Origin: CAYVBJ01 sp964415185
Lineage (GTDB): Bacteria > Bacteroidota > Rhodothermia > Balneolales > Balneolaceae
Direction: 5' to 3'
Assembly: GCA_964415185.1 (NCBI GenBank)
Contig: CAYPZI010000001.1
Span: 1 to 64,000 of the forward strand
Length of the DNA stretch: 64,000 nucleotides
Shown in pieces: positions 44,595 through 54,127 of the stretch. The first letter of the stretch is position 1, and each line of letters begins with the position of its first letter. The position numbers and the translations under genes were made by a program. The notes below the pieces were generated by a model. That model saw nothing but the letters and a program-made list of their open reading frames with translations, was not told the DNA's origin and searched no databases.

Positions 44595-45770
44595 GTGGTA
44601 AACAACAACCATTTTGATTATATCATCGCAGGGGCGGGAGCTTCCGGGTTATCACTTCTTTGGTATCTTCTGCAATCACGGCTTAAAAACAGATCTGTTC
44701 TTGTAATCGATAACCTATTTAGTGAAGCTCCGGCTAAAACATGGTGCTTCTGGGATCCTGATAACATTCCTTTTTATAAGTTAACCAGACAGAGCTGGAA
44801 CTTACTCAGTGTGAAGGATGCTGATTCGATCATTGACGAAAAATTACAAAATTACCGTTACTGTGCAATCGACAGCAGCGCATTTTCAAGATTTATTTTG
44901 GATCATGCATCCGGATTCGGGAATGTAGAATTCAGACAAGAGACGATCCTTTCAATAGAGAGCTCCGAAAAAACAGCCGTAGTAACCACAAACGCCGGTA
45001 CGTACACATGTGAATATGCCTTTCAAAGTGCGCTGAAGCCAAGGGGATTTGAATCTGCTAAAATGGATATCTCAATCAAACAGCATTTCAAAGGCTGGGA
45101 AATTGAAACAACGGGGAATCATTTTAATCCGAATAATGCTGTTTTGATGGATTTCAGTTCGGATACTTCACATAAATTTTCCTTTTTCTACCTGTTGCCG
45201 TTATCCGAATCACGTGCCCTCATTGAGTACACATTATTCAACAATACAATTCTGCAGGAAAACGAATATGACACTGCGATTGAAAATTATCTTTCAAAAA
45301 CCTACGGGTTAAATAATAATCTCTTTAAAGTTTTGAGAACTGAAAAAGGGATTATCCCAATGGAAGACCGCCGCTACCCTCTATTTTACAATAAACGGAC
45401 ACTCAATATCGGAACCGCCGGTGGGTGGACCAAGCCTTCGACAGGCTACACTTTTTCAAGAATACAAAACCGGTGCAGAGAGATTATTGAACAACTTGAG
45501 AAAGGTGAAAATCCTGTTATCCGGCATGAATCCCGATACCGATTTCGTATCTATGATATGATGATCCTGTACCTGATCAAAAATTATCCCGAAGAAAGTG
45601 AAAGGCTTTTTTTACAGCTTTTCAAAACAAACGGAATTGAAAAGGTTTTGAAATTTCTGAATGAAGACACCACATTCCTTGAAGAACTCTCCATTTTTTA
45701 CAAGCTTGAGTACCGGCCTTATTTCAGGTCTATTTACCATTTAAAACACCGGATTTTTACGGGTGCGTGA
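44595..45770 (+). CDS. crtY: Lycopene cyclase, CrtY/CrtL type
   Basis: A 391-residue flavoprotein from a GTG start. The N-terminal FAD motif is GAGASGLSLLW (about 12-22), followed by SEAPAKTWCFWD, which is the characteristic TWCFW of CrtY. The FLY-type strand and the PMEDRRYPLF region are also in place. It cyclises the ends of lycopene to give beta-carotene. Phytoene synthase is about 1 kb away, but no phytoene desaturase is in the window. Confidence 0.9.
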   Translation: MVNNNHFDYIIAGAGASGLSLLWYLLQSRLKNRSVLVIDNLFSEAPAKTWCFWDPDNIPFYKLTRQSWNLLSVKDADSIIDEKLQNYRYCAIDSSAFSRFILDHASGFGNVEFRQETILSIESSEKTAVVTTNAGTYTCEYAFQSALKPRGFESAKMDISIKQHFKGWEIETTGNHFNPNNAVLMDFSSDTSHKFSFFYLLPLSESRALIEYTLFNNTILQENEYDTAIENYLSKTYGLNNNLFKVLRTEKGIIPMEDRRYPLFYNKRTLNIGTAGGWTKPSTGYTFSRIQNRCREIIEQLEKGENPVIRHESRYRFRIYDMMILYLIKNYPEESERLFLQLFKTNGIEKVLKFLNEDTTFLEELSIFYKLEYRPYFRSIYHLKHRIFTGA

Positions 45771-45777
45771 TTGCAGG

Positions 45778-46014
45778 CAGTTGGCAGTAAAAAATTTAAA
45801 ATTTTATCAAAAATCTAAAGTAAAGATGGCTGAATAAAATATTTTTTAATTTCCAGAATTTAAATTTCTTTAATTATTGACCTATGGCAATATTGACACC
45901 TTGCTGTGCACTCTTAACCGCTAACTAACTTTCTTCCTGCCAAAAACGCTCAACGCTATAAGGCAAAAAAACGCACACTTGGAGGTTTCGCTCTCTATTG
46001 CTTACTGCCAACTG
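45778..46014. repeat. 13-base inverted repeat flanking a 211-base spacer
   Basis: CAGTTGGCAGTAA (45778-45790) and TTACTGCCAACTG (46002-46014) are perfect reverse complements in the gap after crtY and ending just at the stop of the PIG-L gene. The spacer is AT-rich and shows no gene. Sequences of this CTGCCAACTG kind are common low-complexity words in such genomes, so it may be coincidental. Confidence 0.4.
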
Positions 46015-46015
46015 A

Positions 46016-46735
46016 TTACTGATTATTGCTTATAATTCTCTCCGTAAGCGATCCCAGCGGCGGGTCATGTTCTTCGCCAAAAATTTCAAAGGGTACCTCC
46101 GCACCAACTTTTTCTTTCACCTTGCTCTGCTCTATCACTTCCTGGTAGGTTTCGTAACAATCGAGGGCTTTTTCGAATTTTTTCATGTCTTCCCTATTGC
46201 AGTGAATGATGCAATCGATATCTTCATCAGGTGATGCTTCAAGGCGGAACTTGCCGTCATTACTCGGTTCTCCTTTCCTTGTAAAGAAAGCAAGCCGTTT
46301 CGGGTACCCGGAACCCTCCATTTTGAGTTTGCAAAAAACCCTTTTTACAACTGCATGGCTCACCAAGTGGTCAAAAAATCCGCTGATGCCATGCACGGCA
46401 TATGTGACCACAACATCCGGCTTAATATCATGAATGTGATCTTCAACAATATTTTCAATTTCTACCGGGTTGAGCTCTTTCAATCCACTGTCAGGAAGGT
46501 CAAGTACTCTCATCTCTGTTAGTTTCAATATTTTTTCAACACACTGCATCTCCCTGAATCTGATCTCTCCCATTTTCTTTTTATCTACTCCGAGCCGGTA
46601 CCTCTGTTTGGTTGCCTCACCTTTCGTAAGCGTAAGAAGAAACACTTCGTCACCATTTCGTATATGAAATGCAATTGCAGGTGCGGGCCCGAATGATTCA
46701 TCGTCAGGGTGTGGAAATATGAACAGTATTTTCAT
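46016..46735 (-). CDS. PIG-L family deacetylase
   Basis: A 239-residue zinc-dependent N-deacetylase. The zinc motif HPDDESFG (12-19, from FPHPDDES) is intact, together with the SHAVVKRVF His. Members act on N-acetylglucosaminyl lipids and mycothiol/bacillithiol precursors (BshB-like); a BshB role is possible but not shown. It lies between lycopene cyclase and phytoene synthase genes. Confidence 0.88.
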   Translation of the reverse strand: MKILFIFPHPDDESFGPAPAIAFHIRNGDEVFLLTLTKGEATKQRYRLGVDKKKMGEIRFREMQCVEKILKLTEMRVLDLPDSGLKELNPVEIENIVEDHIHDIKPDVVVTYAVHGISGFFDHLVSHAVVKRVFCKLKMEGSGYPKRLAFFTRKGEPSNDGKFRLEASPDEDIDCIIHCNREDMKKFEKALDCYETYQEVIEQSKVKEKVGAEVPFEIFGEEHDPPLGSLTERIISNNQ

Positions 46736-46819
46736 AATTCGTTTTTCTTTAAAATGTATAACCTAAATTCAAGATACACATTGAAAAACAGAAAAACTGC
46801 GGATAAAAACAGCTTTTAG

Positions 46820-47788
46820 TCAGAATCTGATTTTGTAAACAACCTTTGGAAGGATAGAGAACTTTTCCCTCGAATTAAGAAATGCCCTTGTATGAAAAAC
46901 CTGGTAATCATTTTCCTCAATTTTATCAAGGATTCGGCTGTAATTTTCTTTTGCGAGAGCCACCGGCAGCCTGCTGTCTTTATTCAGCATCGCGATTCCT
47001 TGATCTGCACGTTCGTAGTAAACCCTGGCTCTTTTAATCTGAAACTGAATTAAGGACCTGAACTTGTCATCAACTGATTTATCAAGCATCTGAGTTTCGC
47101 TAATTCCAAATTCTTCCATTTCATTTAAAGGGAGATAAATCCTGTTTCTTTCGATATCCTCACCAATATCCCTCAATATATTGGTGAGCTGCATGGCAAT
47201 ACCAAGGTCCACTGCATGATCGAGTGCTTTAGGTTCAGAATAACCAAAAACTTCGCTGGTCATCAATCCAACAACAGATGCCACCTTATAGGAATAGTCG
47301 TAAACTTCATCAAAGTTATTGTACCTGTTTTTACCAAGATCGGTTTTAACTCCATCAACCAACATGAGAGGTAAGTCGACAGAAATATTATACTTTTTCA
47401 GAACATCCGAGAAGGCAGTAAGTATCGGGTCATTCTGATCCCATCCCCTGTAGTTGCCAATCAGCTTATTGCTGAACAAATCGAGTTTTTTCTCAATTTT
47501 ATCAGGTTCTATTTTCCTGTAAAATGCAAGATCTATTGACTCATCCACAAGGTCATCGATGTACCTGCAAAGTGCGTAAATCGCAAATATAGCTCTCTGT
47601 TTATGATAAGGAAGAAACCTCGTTGCCATGTAAAATGTCTTAGCATAATCCCTGGTTATTTTTCTGCAATGGGAATATGCAGTTTTCAAATCCTGGTCAT
47701 TCAGCTCATCTATCACTCCGGTATGAAAGGAGGTTCGCTCATATAAAGGACGGATAAGTACGTAAGGTAATCGTAACAGGTTTGTCAT
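46820..47788 (-). CDS. crtB: Phytoene synthase
   Basis: A 322-residue head-to-head prenyl synthase. The two Asp-rich Mg motifs are present: YIDDLVDES (77-85) and the later NILRDIGEDIERNRIYLP. The longer family features RDYAKTFYMATRFLP and YSYKVASVVG identify phytoene rather than squalene synthase as most likely. It joins two geranylgeranyl diphosphates to phytoene, the first committed carotenoid step. Confidence 0.9.
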   Translation of the reverse strand: MTNLLRLPYVLIRPLYERTSFHTGVIDELNDQDLKTAYSHCRKITRDYAKTFYMATRFLPYHKQRAIFAIYALCRYIDDLVDESIDLAFYRKIEPDKIEKKLDLFSNKLIGNYRGWDQNDPILTAFSDVLKKYNISVDLPLMLVDGVKTDLGKNRYNNFDEVYDYSYKVASVVGLMTSEVFGYSEPKALDHAVDLGIAMQLTNILRDIGEDIERNRIYLPLNEMEEFGISETQMLDKSVDDKFRSLIQFQIKRARVYYERADQGIAMLNKDSRLPVALAKENYSRILDKIEENDYQVFHTRAFLNSREKFSILPKVVYKIRF

Positions 47789-48006
47789 TTTAAAATTATG
47801 CTAAGTTTAATGCATAAAAAGCAATAGACGGGTAAAAAGTTCCCGAAAAAATTTGTATGAATATATTATGTAAATTTCTGTTATTTTAGATATTTAATAA
47901 AGAGTTTATTTCCGGAAACTTTAAAATCAGTTAAAATCTTTTATACAATACCGGAATTTGATTTTTTATCTAAACAACTTGTATCAATACTTCAATCGGT
48001 CATTCG

Positions 48007-49029
48007 ATGAAATCCAAAAGTAAAAAAAATACCATATACCAGGTTGCACAGCATGCGGGGGTGGCAATTTCTACCGTTTCAAGAGTATTGAATGACTCGC
48101 CCAATGTTTCGGATGACACCAAGGCTAAAGTGAAGCTTGCCATTAAGGAGTTGAAATTCAGGCCGCAGGTTAGTGCCAGGAACCTCGCAAGCCGGAAACC
48201 TCAAATGCTTGCAATTGCCGTACCTTCGTTCACTACACCCTACTACACAGAAATTCTGAAAGGTCTTAAAGATGAGATCAAAGAACTTGATCTTGATATA
48301 GTTATTTATAATACCGGCTCTAAAAACCCGGAAGAGGGAGTTGAGAACTTTTTTAACCGGGGCACTGCTGATGCTGTAATGATAATCTCAATCAGTATTA
48401 CCGATTCTATCCATGAGATGATAAAAAATTCAGGCATCCCTACCATACTGATTGGCAGTTCACACCCAGAATACAATTATTTTGAAATGAACAACCGGCA
48501 GGGAGGTTTTATTGCCGGTGAACACCTGGTTAAACAGGGATTTGAAAAGATTGGTATGATATTGCCGGCTTTAAAAACCAAGGCTTCAAGTGAGCGATAC
48601 AGCGGATTTTTAGACGCCCTGAAAGAGTTTAAAATGCCTGTATACGATAAATTCTTTGTACGAGGTGACAGTAAAAAACATGCAGGCTTTACCGAAGAGG
48701 CAGGCTTTGAAGCCATTTACGAGTTTGACCGGCTGGGAGAATTTCCTGATGCCATCTTTTGCTCTAATGATACACAAGCAATCGGGGCTTATAATGCCAT
48801 TGACAAACTTGGAATGAAGATACCCGATGATATTGCCATAATGGGATACGATGGGATCAAGTTCACCAAGTATCTCGATCTCACTACTGTAGACCAAAAG
48901 ATGTATACGGTGGGAGTCCAGGCTACCCGCCGGCTTGCCGATATCATAAGGCATAATGACGATACGCTTATCCAAACTACAATTGATCCCGTGCTGGTTC
49001 AAAGGCGTTCGACAACCCGGAAATCCTGA
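48007..49029 (+). CDS. LacI/PurR-family transcription regulator
   Basis: A 340-residue repressor. The N-terminal helix-turn-helix reads TIYQVAQHAGVAISTVSRVLNDSPNVSDDTKAKV, and the hinge helix follows in PQVSARNLASRK. The periplasmic-binding-like effector domain covers about 62-335. It ends 25 bases before purC, so co-transcription is likely. The LacI family includes PurR, so control of purine or sugar genes is plausible but not shown. No LacI-type palindrome was recognised upstream. Confidence 0.93.
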   Translation: MKSKSKKNTIYQVAQHAGVAISTVSRVLNDSPNVSDDTKAKVKLAIKELKFRPQVSARNLASRKPQMLAIAVPSFTTPYYTEILKGLKDEIKELDLDIVIYNTGSKNPEEGVENFFNRGTADAVMIISISITDSIHEMIKNSGIPTILIGSSHPEYNYFEMNNRQGGFIAGEHLVKQGFEKIGMILPALKTKASSERYSGFLDALKEFKMPVYDKFFVRGDSKKHAGFTEEAGFEAIYEFDRLGEFPDAIFCSNDTQAIGAYNAIDKLGMKIPDDIAIMGYDGIKFTKYLDLTTVDQKMYTVGVQATRRLADIIRHNDDTLIQTTIDPVLVQRRSTTRKS

Positions 49030-49054
49030 AAATACAGAGGGCAACAGATTCACA

Positions 49055-50041
49055 GTGAGTATAGCTGACGATTTAAAACCGGCCCTGAAAAACTGCATAG
49101 AAAAGACCCGCGTGGAGTTCCTTGAATCTCCGTACCGGGGAAAAGTAAGGGATGTTTATATTCTCGATGAACAAACACTCGGGATTGTTGTTACTGACAG
49201 AATTTCCGCTTTTGACCATATTATGAGGCAGGCAATTCCGTACAAGGGACAAATTCTGAACATGCTGTCTGCTTTTAACTTTGATGCTGTTGAGGATCTT
49301 ATCCCCGTACATGTTAAAAGTGTACCGCATCCGAACATTACCATCGCAAAAAAATGCGATCCTATACCCATTGAAGTAGTTGTGAGAGGGTATCTGACCG
49401 GCCATGCATGGCGTGAATACAAATCCGGCAAAAGGAGCTTATGCGGGGTTCAATTGCCGGAAAATATGAAAGAGCACCAAAAATTTCCCGAGCCCATATT
49501 AACTCCGGCCACAAAAGCACAAGAAGGTCACGACGAAGATATATCCGAAGCGGAAATTATTGACCGGGAGCTTGTCGGAAAAAAGCTTTGGAGTATTATT
49601 CGAAAAAAAGCATTTGAATTATTCAGGCGAGGAACAAAAATTGCTTCCGGGCAAGGGCTGATCCTTGTGGATACAAAATATGAATTTGGACTTTTTGAAG
49701 GCGACCTGACTCTGATCGATGAAGTTCATACGGCTGATTCTTCCCGGTACTTTTATGCTGAAGGATACGCAGAACGCCTTGAAAGTAACCGGCCGCAAAA
49801 ACAACTTTCGAAGGAATTTTTACGTGAGTGGCTCATGCAAAAAGAATTCAGAGGCCTTGAGGGGCAAACATTGCCGGACCTCCCTGACGATTTCCGGATT
49901 GAAGTCTATACCCGATACAAAGAGTTGTTTGAAAAGCTGACCGGCCGGGAATTTATCCCGGAGAATACAGAACAGTTTAATACTGTATTGGGAAGCATTT
50001 TTCAGAATTATCTTGAAAATTCAGAATCGTTTAACAGTTGA
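49055..50041 (+). CDS. purC: Phosphoribosylaminoimidazole-succinocarboxamide synthase
   Basis: A 328-residue enzyme from a GTG at 49055 (an ORF extending upstream overlaps lacI and is not real). It ligates CAIR and aspartate with ATP. Conserved features: YRGKVRDVYILDE, TDRISAFDHIM, VEVVVRGYLTGHAW, EISEAEI-type, LVDTKYEFG and DEVHTADSSRYF. The size is that of the longer, yeast-like form. It follows the LacI gene. Confidence 0.96.
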   Translation: MSIADDLKPALKNCIEKTRVEFLESPYRGKVRDVYILDEQTLGIVVTDRISAFDHIMRQAIPYKGQILNMLSAFNFDAVEDLIPVHVKSVPHPNITIAKKCDPIPIEVVVRGYLTGHAWREYKSGKRSLCGVQLPENMKEHQKFPEPILTPATKAQEGHDEDISEAEIIDRELVGKKLWSIIRKKAFELFRRGTKIASGQGLILVDTKYEFGLFEGDLTLIDEVHTADSSRYFYAEGYAERLESNRPQKQLSKEFLREWLMQKEFRGLEGQTLPDLPDDFRIEVYTRYKELFEKLTGREFIPENTEQFNTVLGSIFQNYLENSESFNS

Positions 50042-50168
50042 TTTTTTTTAGCTGTATAATCAATAAGAAGATATTTCTTCCGTTATATTCCAAAATTTTA
50101 CGGAACTTTTAGCCTCAATTGAAATACATTCAATTAAACCATAAAGAATTGTACCGTATCAGATAAAT

Positions 50169-51890
50169 ATGACTTCACATATATTTTCCCGTTTCAGTAA
50201 GCTTTATTTTCACATCTTCATTTTATTATTACTGTTTCCGTTTGGAGAAGTTTATTCTCAAACGGGACAAGCTTACCCCTTCGAAAACGGAGTTGTGGTC
50301 TCAGCTGATGAATTTGCTTCAAATGCCGGCGTTGAAATTTTAAAAAAAGGAGGCAATGCGGTTGACGCTGCCATTGCCGTTCAATTTACCCTTGCAGTAA
50401 CCCTTCCAAGAGCCGGCAATATTGGAGGGGGCGGTTTTATGGTACTTCATTTGAATGACGGGATTGTACGTGCACTCGATTTCAGGGAAAAAGCGCCAGA
50501 AAACGCACACCGGGATATGTACCTTGATTCTGATAGAAACTATAATCCGGATTTAAGCCGTAAAGGTGCCCTTGCTGTAGGTGTGCCGGGCACGGTTGAC
50601 GGCATGCTGAGTGCCCTCGAACGGTATGGCACATTGCCTCTTGAAGTTATTATGGAGCCAGCCATTGATTTGGCAGCCAATGGATACCCGCTTAATTACA
50701 GCCATTCAGCAGATCTGAACAGCAAGGCCGATGAATTCAGGAAATTCAAATCTTCGACAGAATATTTTCTAAAACCTGACGGTGGAAAATGGAAACCAGG
50801 TGACATCTTTGTGCAAAAAGACCTGGCGCAGACATTAAGAAGAATTGCCCGTTATGGCAGAAACGGATTTTATTCGGGTGTAACGGCTAACCAGATCATA
50901 GAAGAAATGAGGCGAAGCGGTGGCATCATCCGGCTAAATGATCTCAGAAACTATAAAAGTGTCTGGCGGGAGCCGGTAACTGCTGAATTCAACGGACATA
51001 CCTTCTATATGATGTCGCCCCCCGGCAGCGGTGGGATCGTAATCAAACAAATTCTCGGTATGATTGATGACTATCCGGCCGAGGATCACGGCTTCAATTC
51101 AGCTTCATATATACATCTTTTATCCGAAGCCATGCGGCGGGCATTCGCCGACAGAAACCATTTCCTGGGTGATCCTGATTTTGTTAATATGCCTCTTGGC
51201 GATCTTACCTCTGAAGAATATACAGATGCAAGGATGAACAGCTACATTCCCGAAAAAGCCTCTACAAGTGAGGATGTGTCTCACGGATCGCCGCGTGATA
51301 TAACAGAATCACCCCAAACCACCCACTTTTCCGTAGTTGATAAAAACGGCAATGCAGTGGCTGTTACAACAACCCTTAACGGATCATTCGGAAGTTACCT
51401 GGCTGTTTCAAATGCCGGTTTTTTATTAAATAATGAGATGGATGACTTTTCTGCAAAGCCAGGTGAACCGAATATGTTTGGGCTTACTGGTGCAGAGGCA
51501 AATGCCATTGAACCCGGAAAACGAATGCTCAGCAGCATGACTCCCACCATTGTTGCAAAAAATGGGAAAGTAAAAATAGTTACGGGTGCCGCAGGAGGTC
51601 CACGCATTATCACTGCTACCCTTCAAAACATTCTGAATATTTTGTTGTTTGATATGAATATTCAGCAAGCTGTCTCTGCCCCAAGATTTCACCATCAATG
51701 GCTGCCCGATATGTTGTATATTGAAGAACATGGTATCTCGCCCGATACCCAAAACCTGCTCGCTAAGTTCGGTCATAATTTATCAGTCATAGAAAACATT
51801 GGGCGTGTTCATACTGTTTACGTAGATGAGGAAGGTCTCAAATACGGAGTAGCCGATTCTCGCGGAGACGGAAGCACAAAAGGTTATTGA
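50169..51890 (+). CDS. ggt: Gamma-glutamyltransferase
   Basis: A 573-residue exported precursor with a signal peptide (about 1-30, EVYSQ). The autocleavage site and catalytic Thr lie in the motif TTHFSVVDKNGNAVA, after which the small subunit starts. Large-subunit motifs include GNIGGGGFMVLH and REKAPE. It hydrolyses or transfers gamma-glutamyl groups, for example from glutathione, in the periplasm. It lies between purC and mtnA; the 12-base gap to mtnA suggests an operon. Confidence 0.94.
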   Translation: MTSHIFSRFSKLYFHIFILLLLFPFGEVYSQTGQAYPFENGVVVSADEFASNAGVEILKKGGNAVDAAIAVQFTLAVTLPRAGNIGGGGFMVLHLNDGIVRALDFREKAPENAHRDMYLDSDRNYNPDLSRKGALAVGVPGTVDGMLSALERYGTLPLEVIMEPAIDLAANGYPLNYSHSADLNSKADEFRKFKSSTEYFLKPDGGKWKPGDIFVQKDLAQTLRRIARYGRNGFYSGVTANQIIEEMRRSGGIIRLNDLRNYKSVWREPVTAEFNGHTFYMMSPPGSGGIVIKQILGMIDDYPAEDHGFNSASYIHLLSEAMRRAFADRNHFLGDPDFVNMPLGDLTSEEYTDARMNSYIPEKASTSEDVSHGSPRDITESPQTTHFSVVDKNGNAVAVTTTLNGSFGSYLAVSNAGFLLNNEMDDFSAKPGEPNMFGLTGAEANAIEPGKRMLSSMTPTIVAKNGKVKIVTGAAGGPRIITATLQNILNILLFDMNIQQAVSAPRFHHQWLPDMLYIEEHGISPDTQNLLAKFGHNLSVIENIGRVHTVYVDEEGLKYGVADSRGDGSTKGY

Positions 51891-51902
51891 AATCACTGAA
51901 AT

Positions 51903-52976
51903 ATGGAAAATTCTGGCAATACAACTTATGCATCTGTCACATGGGAAGATGAATCTCTTTATATCATTGATCAAACCTATTTGCCGGAAAGGGAAGTTAC
52001 TCTTGAGCTTACATCAGCCGGACAGGTTTGGGATGCCATCCAAAAACTGAAAGTGCGTGGAGCACCGGCGATCGGAATTGCGGGTGCTTACGGGCTATAT
52101 CTCGGCATCAAAAATATTGAATCGGAGGATTTCAGCTCATTTTACAGTGAAGCTCAGCGAATATCAGATTATCTGAACAGCTCTCGTCCCACTGCTGTTA
52201 ACCTTTCATGGGCATTGAACAGGATCATGAGAACCATTCTTGCCCACAAAGACAAACCGGTAGGTGAAATTCGAAAAAAAGTACTGGATACAGCCATCTT
52301 GATTCATGATGAAGACCGGAATCTGTGTAAGTCGATTGGAGAAAACGGGCTTGAAATTGTGGATGATAACTCACGCATCCTCACACACTGTAATACGGGT
52401 GGCCTTGCAACCGGCCAATACGGTACCGCCTTTAGCGTTATTTTGCAAGCACATCAAAACGGATTGCTGCAAAACGCCTGGGTTGATGAAACGCGCCCTC
52501 TTCTGCAGGGTGCCCGGCTGACAGCATGGGAAATGCAAAAAGCGGGTATCCCCTTTCAACTGATTGTTGATTCTGCCGCTGCCTTTTTAATGCAACAAGG
52601 TAAGGTTGACCTGATTGTTACCGGGGCAGACCGCATTGCTGCCAATGGTGATACGGCCAATAAAATAGGGACTTATAACCTGGCAGTTCTTGCCAATTAC
52701 CATGACATTCCACTTTATATAGCTGCGCCTTATTCCACCATCGATTTTGATATCGAAAACGGCAAACAGATTGAAATTGAAGAGAGAAGTCCTGATGAAA
52801 TTACCCATTTTGGCATAAAACAAACGGCACCTGACAAAACCGAAACCTGGAATCCCGCATTTGATATTACCCCCGGAGCATTGATAACAGGAATTATAAC
52901 TGAAAAAGGAATCATCCGCCCCGATTATAAAAGCAAACTTGCCGAAGCATTCAAAAAAGCTGAAGCAAGCTCATGA
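51903..52976 (+). CDS. mtnA: Methylthioribose-1-phosphate isomerase
   Basis: A 357-residue isomerase of methionine salvage. The signature RGAPAIGIAGAYGL, then the catalytic Cys in THCNTGGLATG and catalytic Asp in VTGADRIAANGDTANKIGTYNLA, are intact. It converts MTR-1-P to MTRu-1-P. Other mtn genes are not in the window. It is convergent with the M20 peptidase gene, overlapping by six bases. Confidence 0.95.
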   Translation: MENSGNTTYASVTWEDESLYIIDQTYLPEREVTLELTSAGQVWDAIQKLKVRGAPAIGIAGAYGLYLGIKNIESEDFSSFYSEAQRISDYLNSSRPTAVNLSWALNRIMRTILAHKDKPVGEIRKKVLDTAILIHDEDRNLCKSIGENGLEIVDDNSRILTHCNTGGLATGQYGTAFSVILQAHQNGLLQNAWVDETRPLLQGARLTAWEMQKAGIPFQLIVDSAAAFLMQQGKVDLIVTGADRIAANGDTANKIGTYNLAVLANYHDIPLYIAAPYSTIDFDIENGKQIEIEERSPDEITHFGIKQTAPDKTETWNPAFDITPGALITGIITEKGIIRPDYKSKLAEAFKKAEASS

Positions 52977-54125
52977 TTTTTCAATTAAAAGGCCTGTAAG
53001 CAGCGCAATCCTTTGAATAGTTTCATTAAGGAATATTTTTTCGGTTGGGCTGTGAGCCCCTTCACCCACTGCACCTAATCCGTCGAGAGTTGCTGCATAT
53101 AAGCTTGTATAACTGCCGTCTGACCCCCCGCCCGAAATACCCGACTTTAATTTAAATCCCATTTCACCTGCGATATCCTTTGCTGCATTCCAAAGTTTCC
53201 GGTTTCTCTTATTTTGAACCAGCGGAGGCCTCTCAATTCCTCCCTCAATTTCAAATGTAACTCCTTCCATGGCAGGTTCAAGTGACATAATTTTTTTATG
53301 AATCTCTTTTCCGTCTTTTTTAGTCATTATCCTTACATCAACAGACGCACTGCACTCCGGTGCCACCACGTTCGTACTTATTCCGCCATTAATCGTTCCA
53401 ACATTTACTGTAATACCTTTCTCCGGATCATTAAGTTCATGTAGTTTTTGAATGAGGTAAGATAATTCAAGGATCGCGCTTTTTCCTTTCTCGGGTTCAA
53501 TTCCAGCGTGGGATGATACCCCCCTGATTATAATATCGTAGTGTCCTACACCCTTTCTTCTGGTTTTTAATTTTCCATCCGGATCCAGTGAAGGCTCAAG
53601 TACGAAGACACGTTCGGCAATTTTTGCTAATCTTATAATATCTTGCTTTGATTCCCTGCTGCCCGTTTCTTCGTCTGAACTAATATAAATAGCCGGCGAG
53701 AATGGTGTTTGAAGCCCCAGGCTTTTTATAAGTTTCAATGAAGTAACCATCATTAGCAAACCTGCTTTCATATCATAAATGCCGGGGCCTTTCAATACAT
53801 TCCCTTCTTTTTTAAATGGCATTTTATCAATTGTTGATTCCGGCCATACCGTATCGGCATGTCCCATCATAAATTGATAGACATCTGCAGTATCATTTTT
53901 ATTTCTTGCCAATAGTGATCCACCACTATTCTTTGCAGGATATATTTCAGTATTGTAATTCAGTTCATTCAGATCCTCTTTTACCAGTTCAAAGAATTCC
54001 AAATGAGCTTTTTTTTTATGGGGTGGGGTTTCATTTAAAACATAATCCTGGAGCCTCTCTATAAACCAATCCTCATATTTTTCACACTCTTCCAGGATTT
54101 GACGTGATACTTTTTCTGTAATCAT
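52971..54125 (-). CDS. M20-family metallopeptidase (CPG2-like)
   Basis: A 384-residue zinc exopeptidase. Metal ligands: GHADTVWP (His), GPGIYDMKAGLL (Asp), SSDEETGS (Glu pair), and EPEKGKSA with SSHAG in the dimerisation region, then the closing GVGEGAHSPTEK (His). It resembles glutamate carboxypeptidase (CPG2); it lacks a signal peptide, so cytoplasmic. It follows the flavin reductase gene by two bases and probably shares a transcript. Confidence 0.9.
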   Translation of the reverse strand: MITEKVSRQILEECEKYEDWFIERLQDYVLNETPPHKKKAHLEFFELVKEDLNELNYNTEIYPAKNSGGSLLARNKNDTADVYQFMMGHADTVWPESTIDKMPFKKEGNVLKGPGIYDMKAGLLMMVTSLKLIKSLGLQTPFSPAIYISSDEETGSRESKQDIIRLAKIAERVFVLEPSLDPDGKLKTRRKGVGHYDIIIRGVSSHAGIEPEKGKSAILELSYLIQKLHELNDPEKGITVNVGTINGGISTNVVAPECSASVDVRIMTKKDGKEIHKKIMSLEPAMEGVTFEIEGGIERPPLVQNKRNRKLWNAAKDIAGEMGFKLKSGISGGGSDGSYTSLYAATLDGLGAVGEGAHSPTEKIFLNETIQRIALLTGLLIEKS

Positions 54126-54127
54126 AC

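Noticed and set aside
48956..49054. Upstream extension of purC into lacI
   Set aside because: The extra residues do not match PurC and overlap the regulator gene; the GTG at 49055 gives the normal length.
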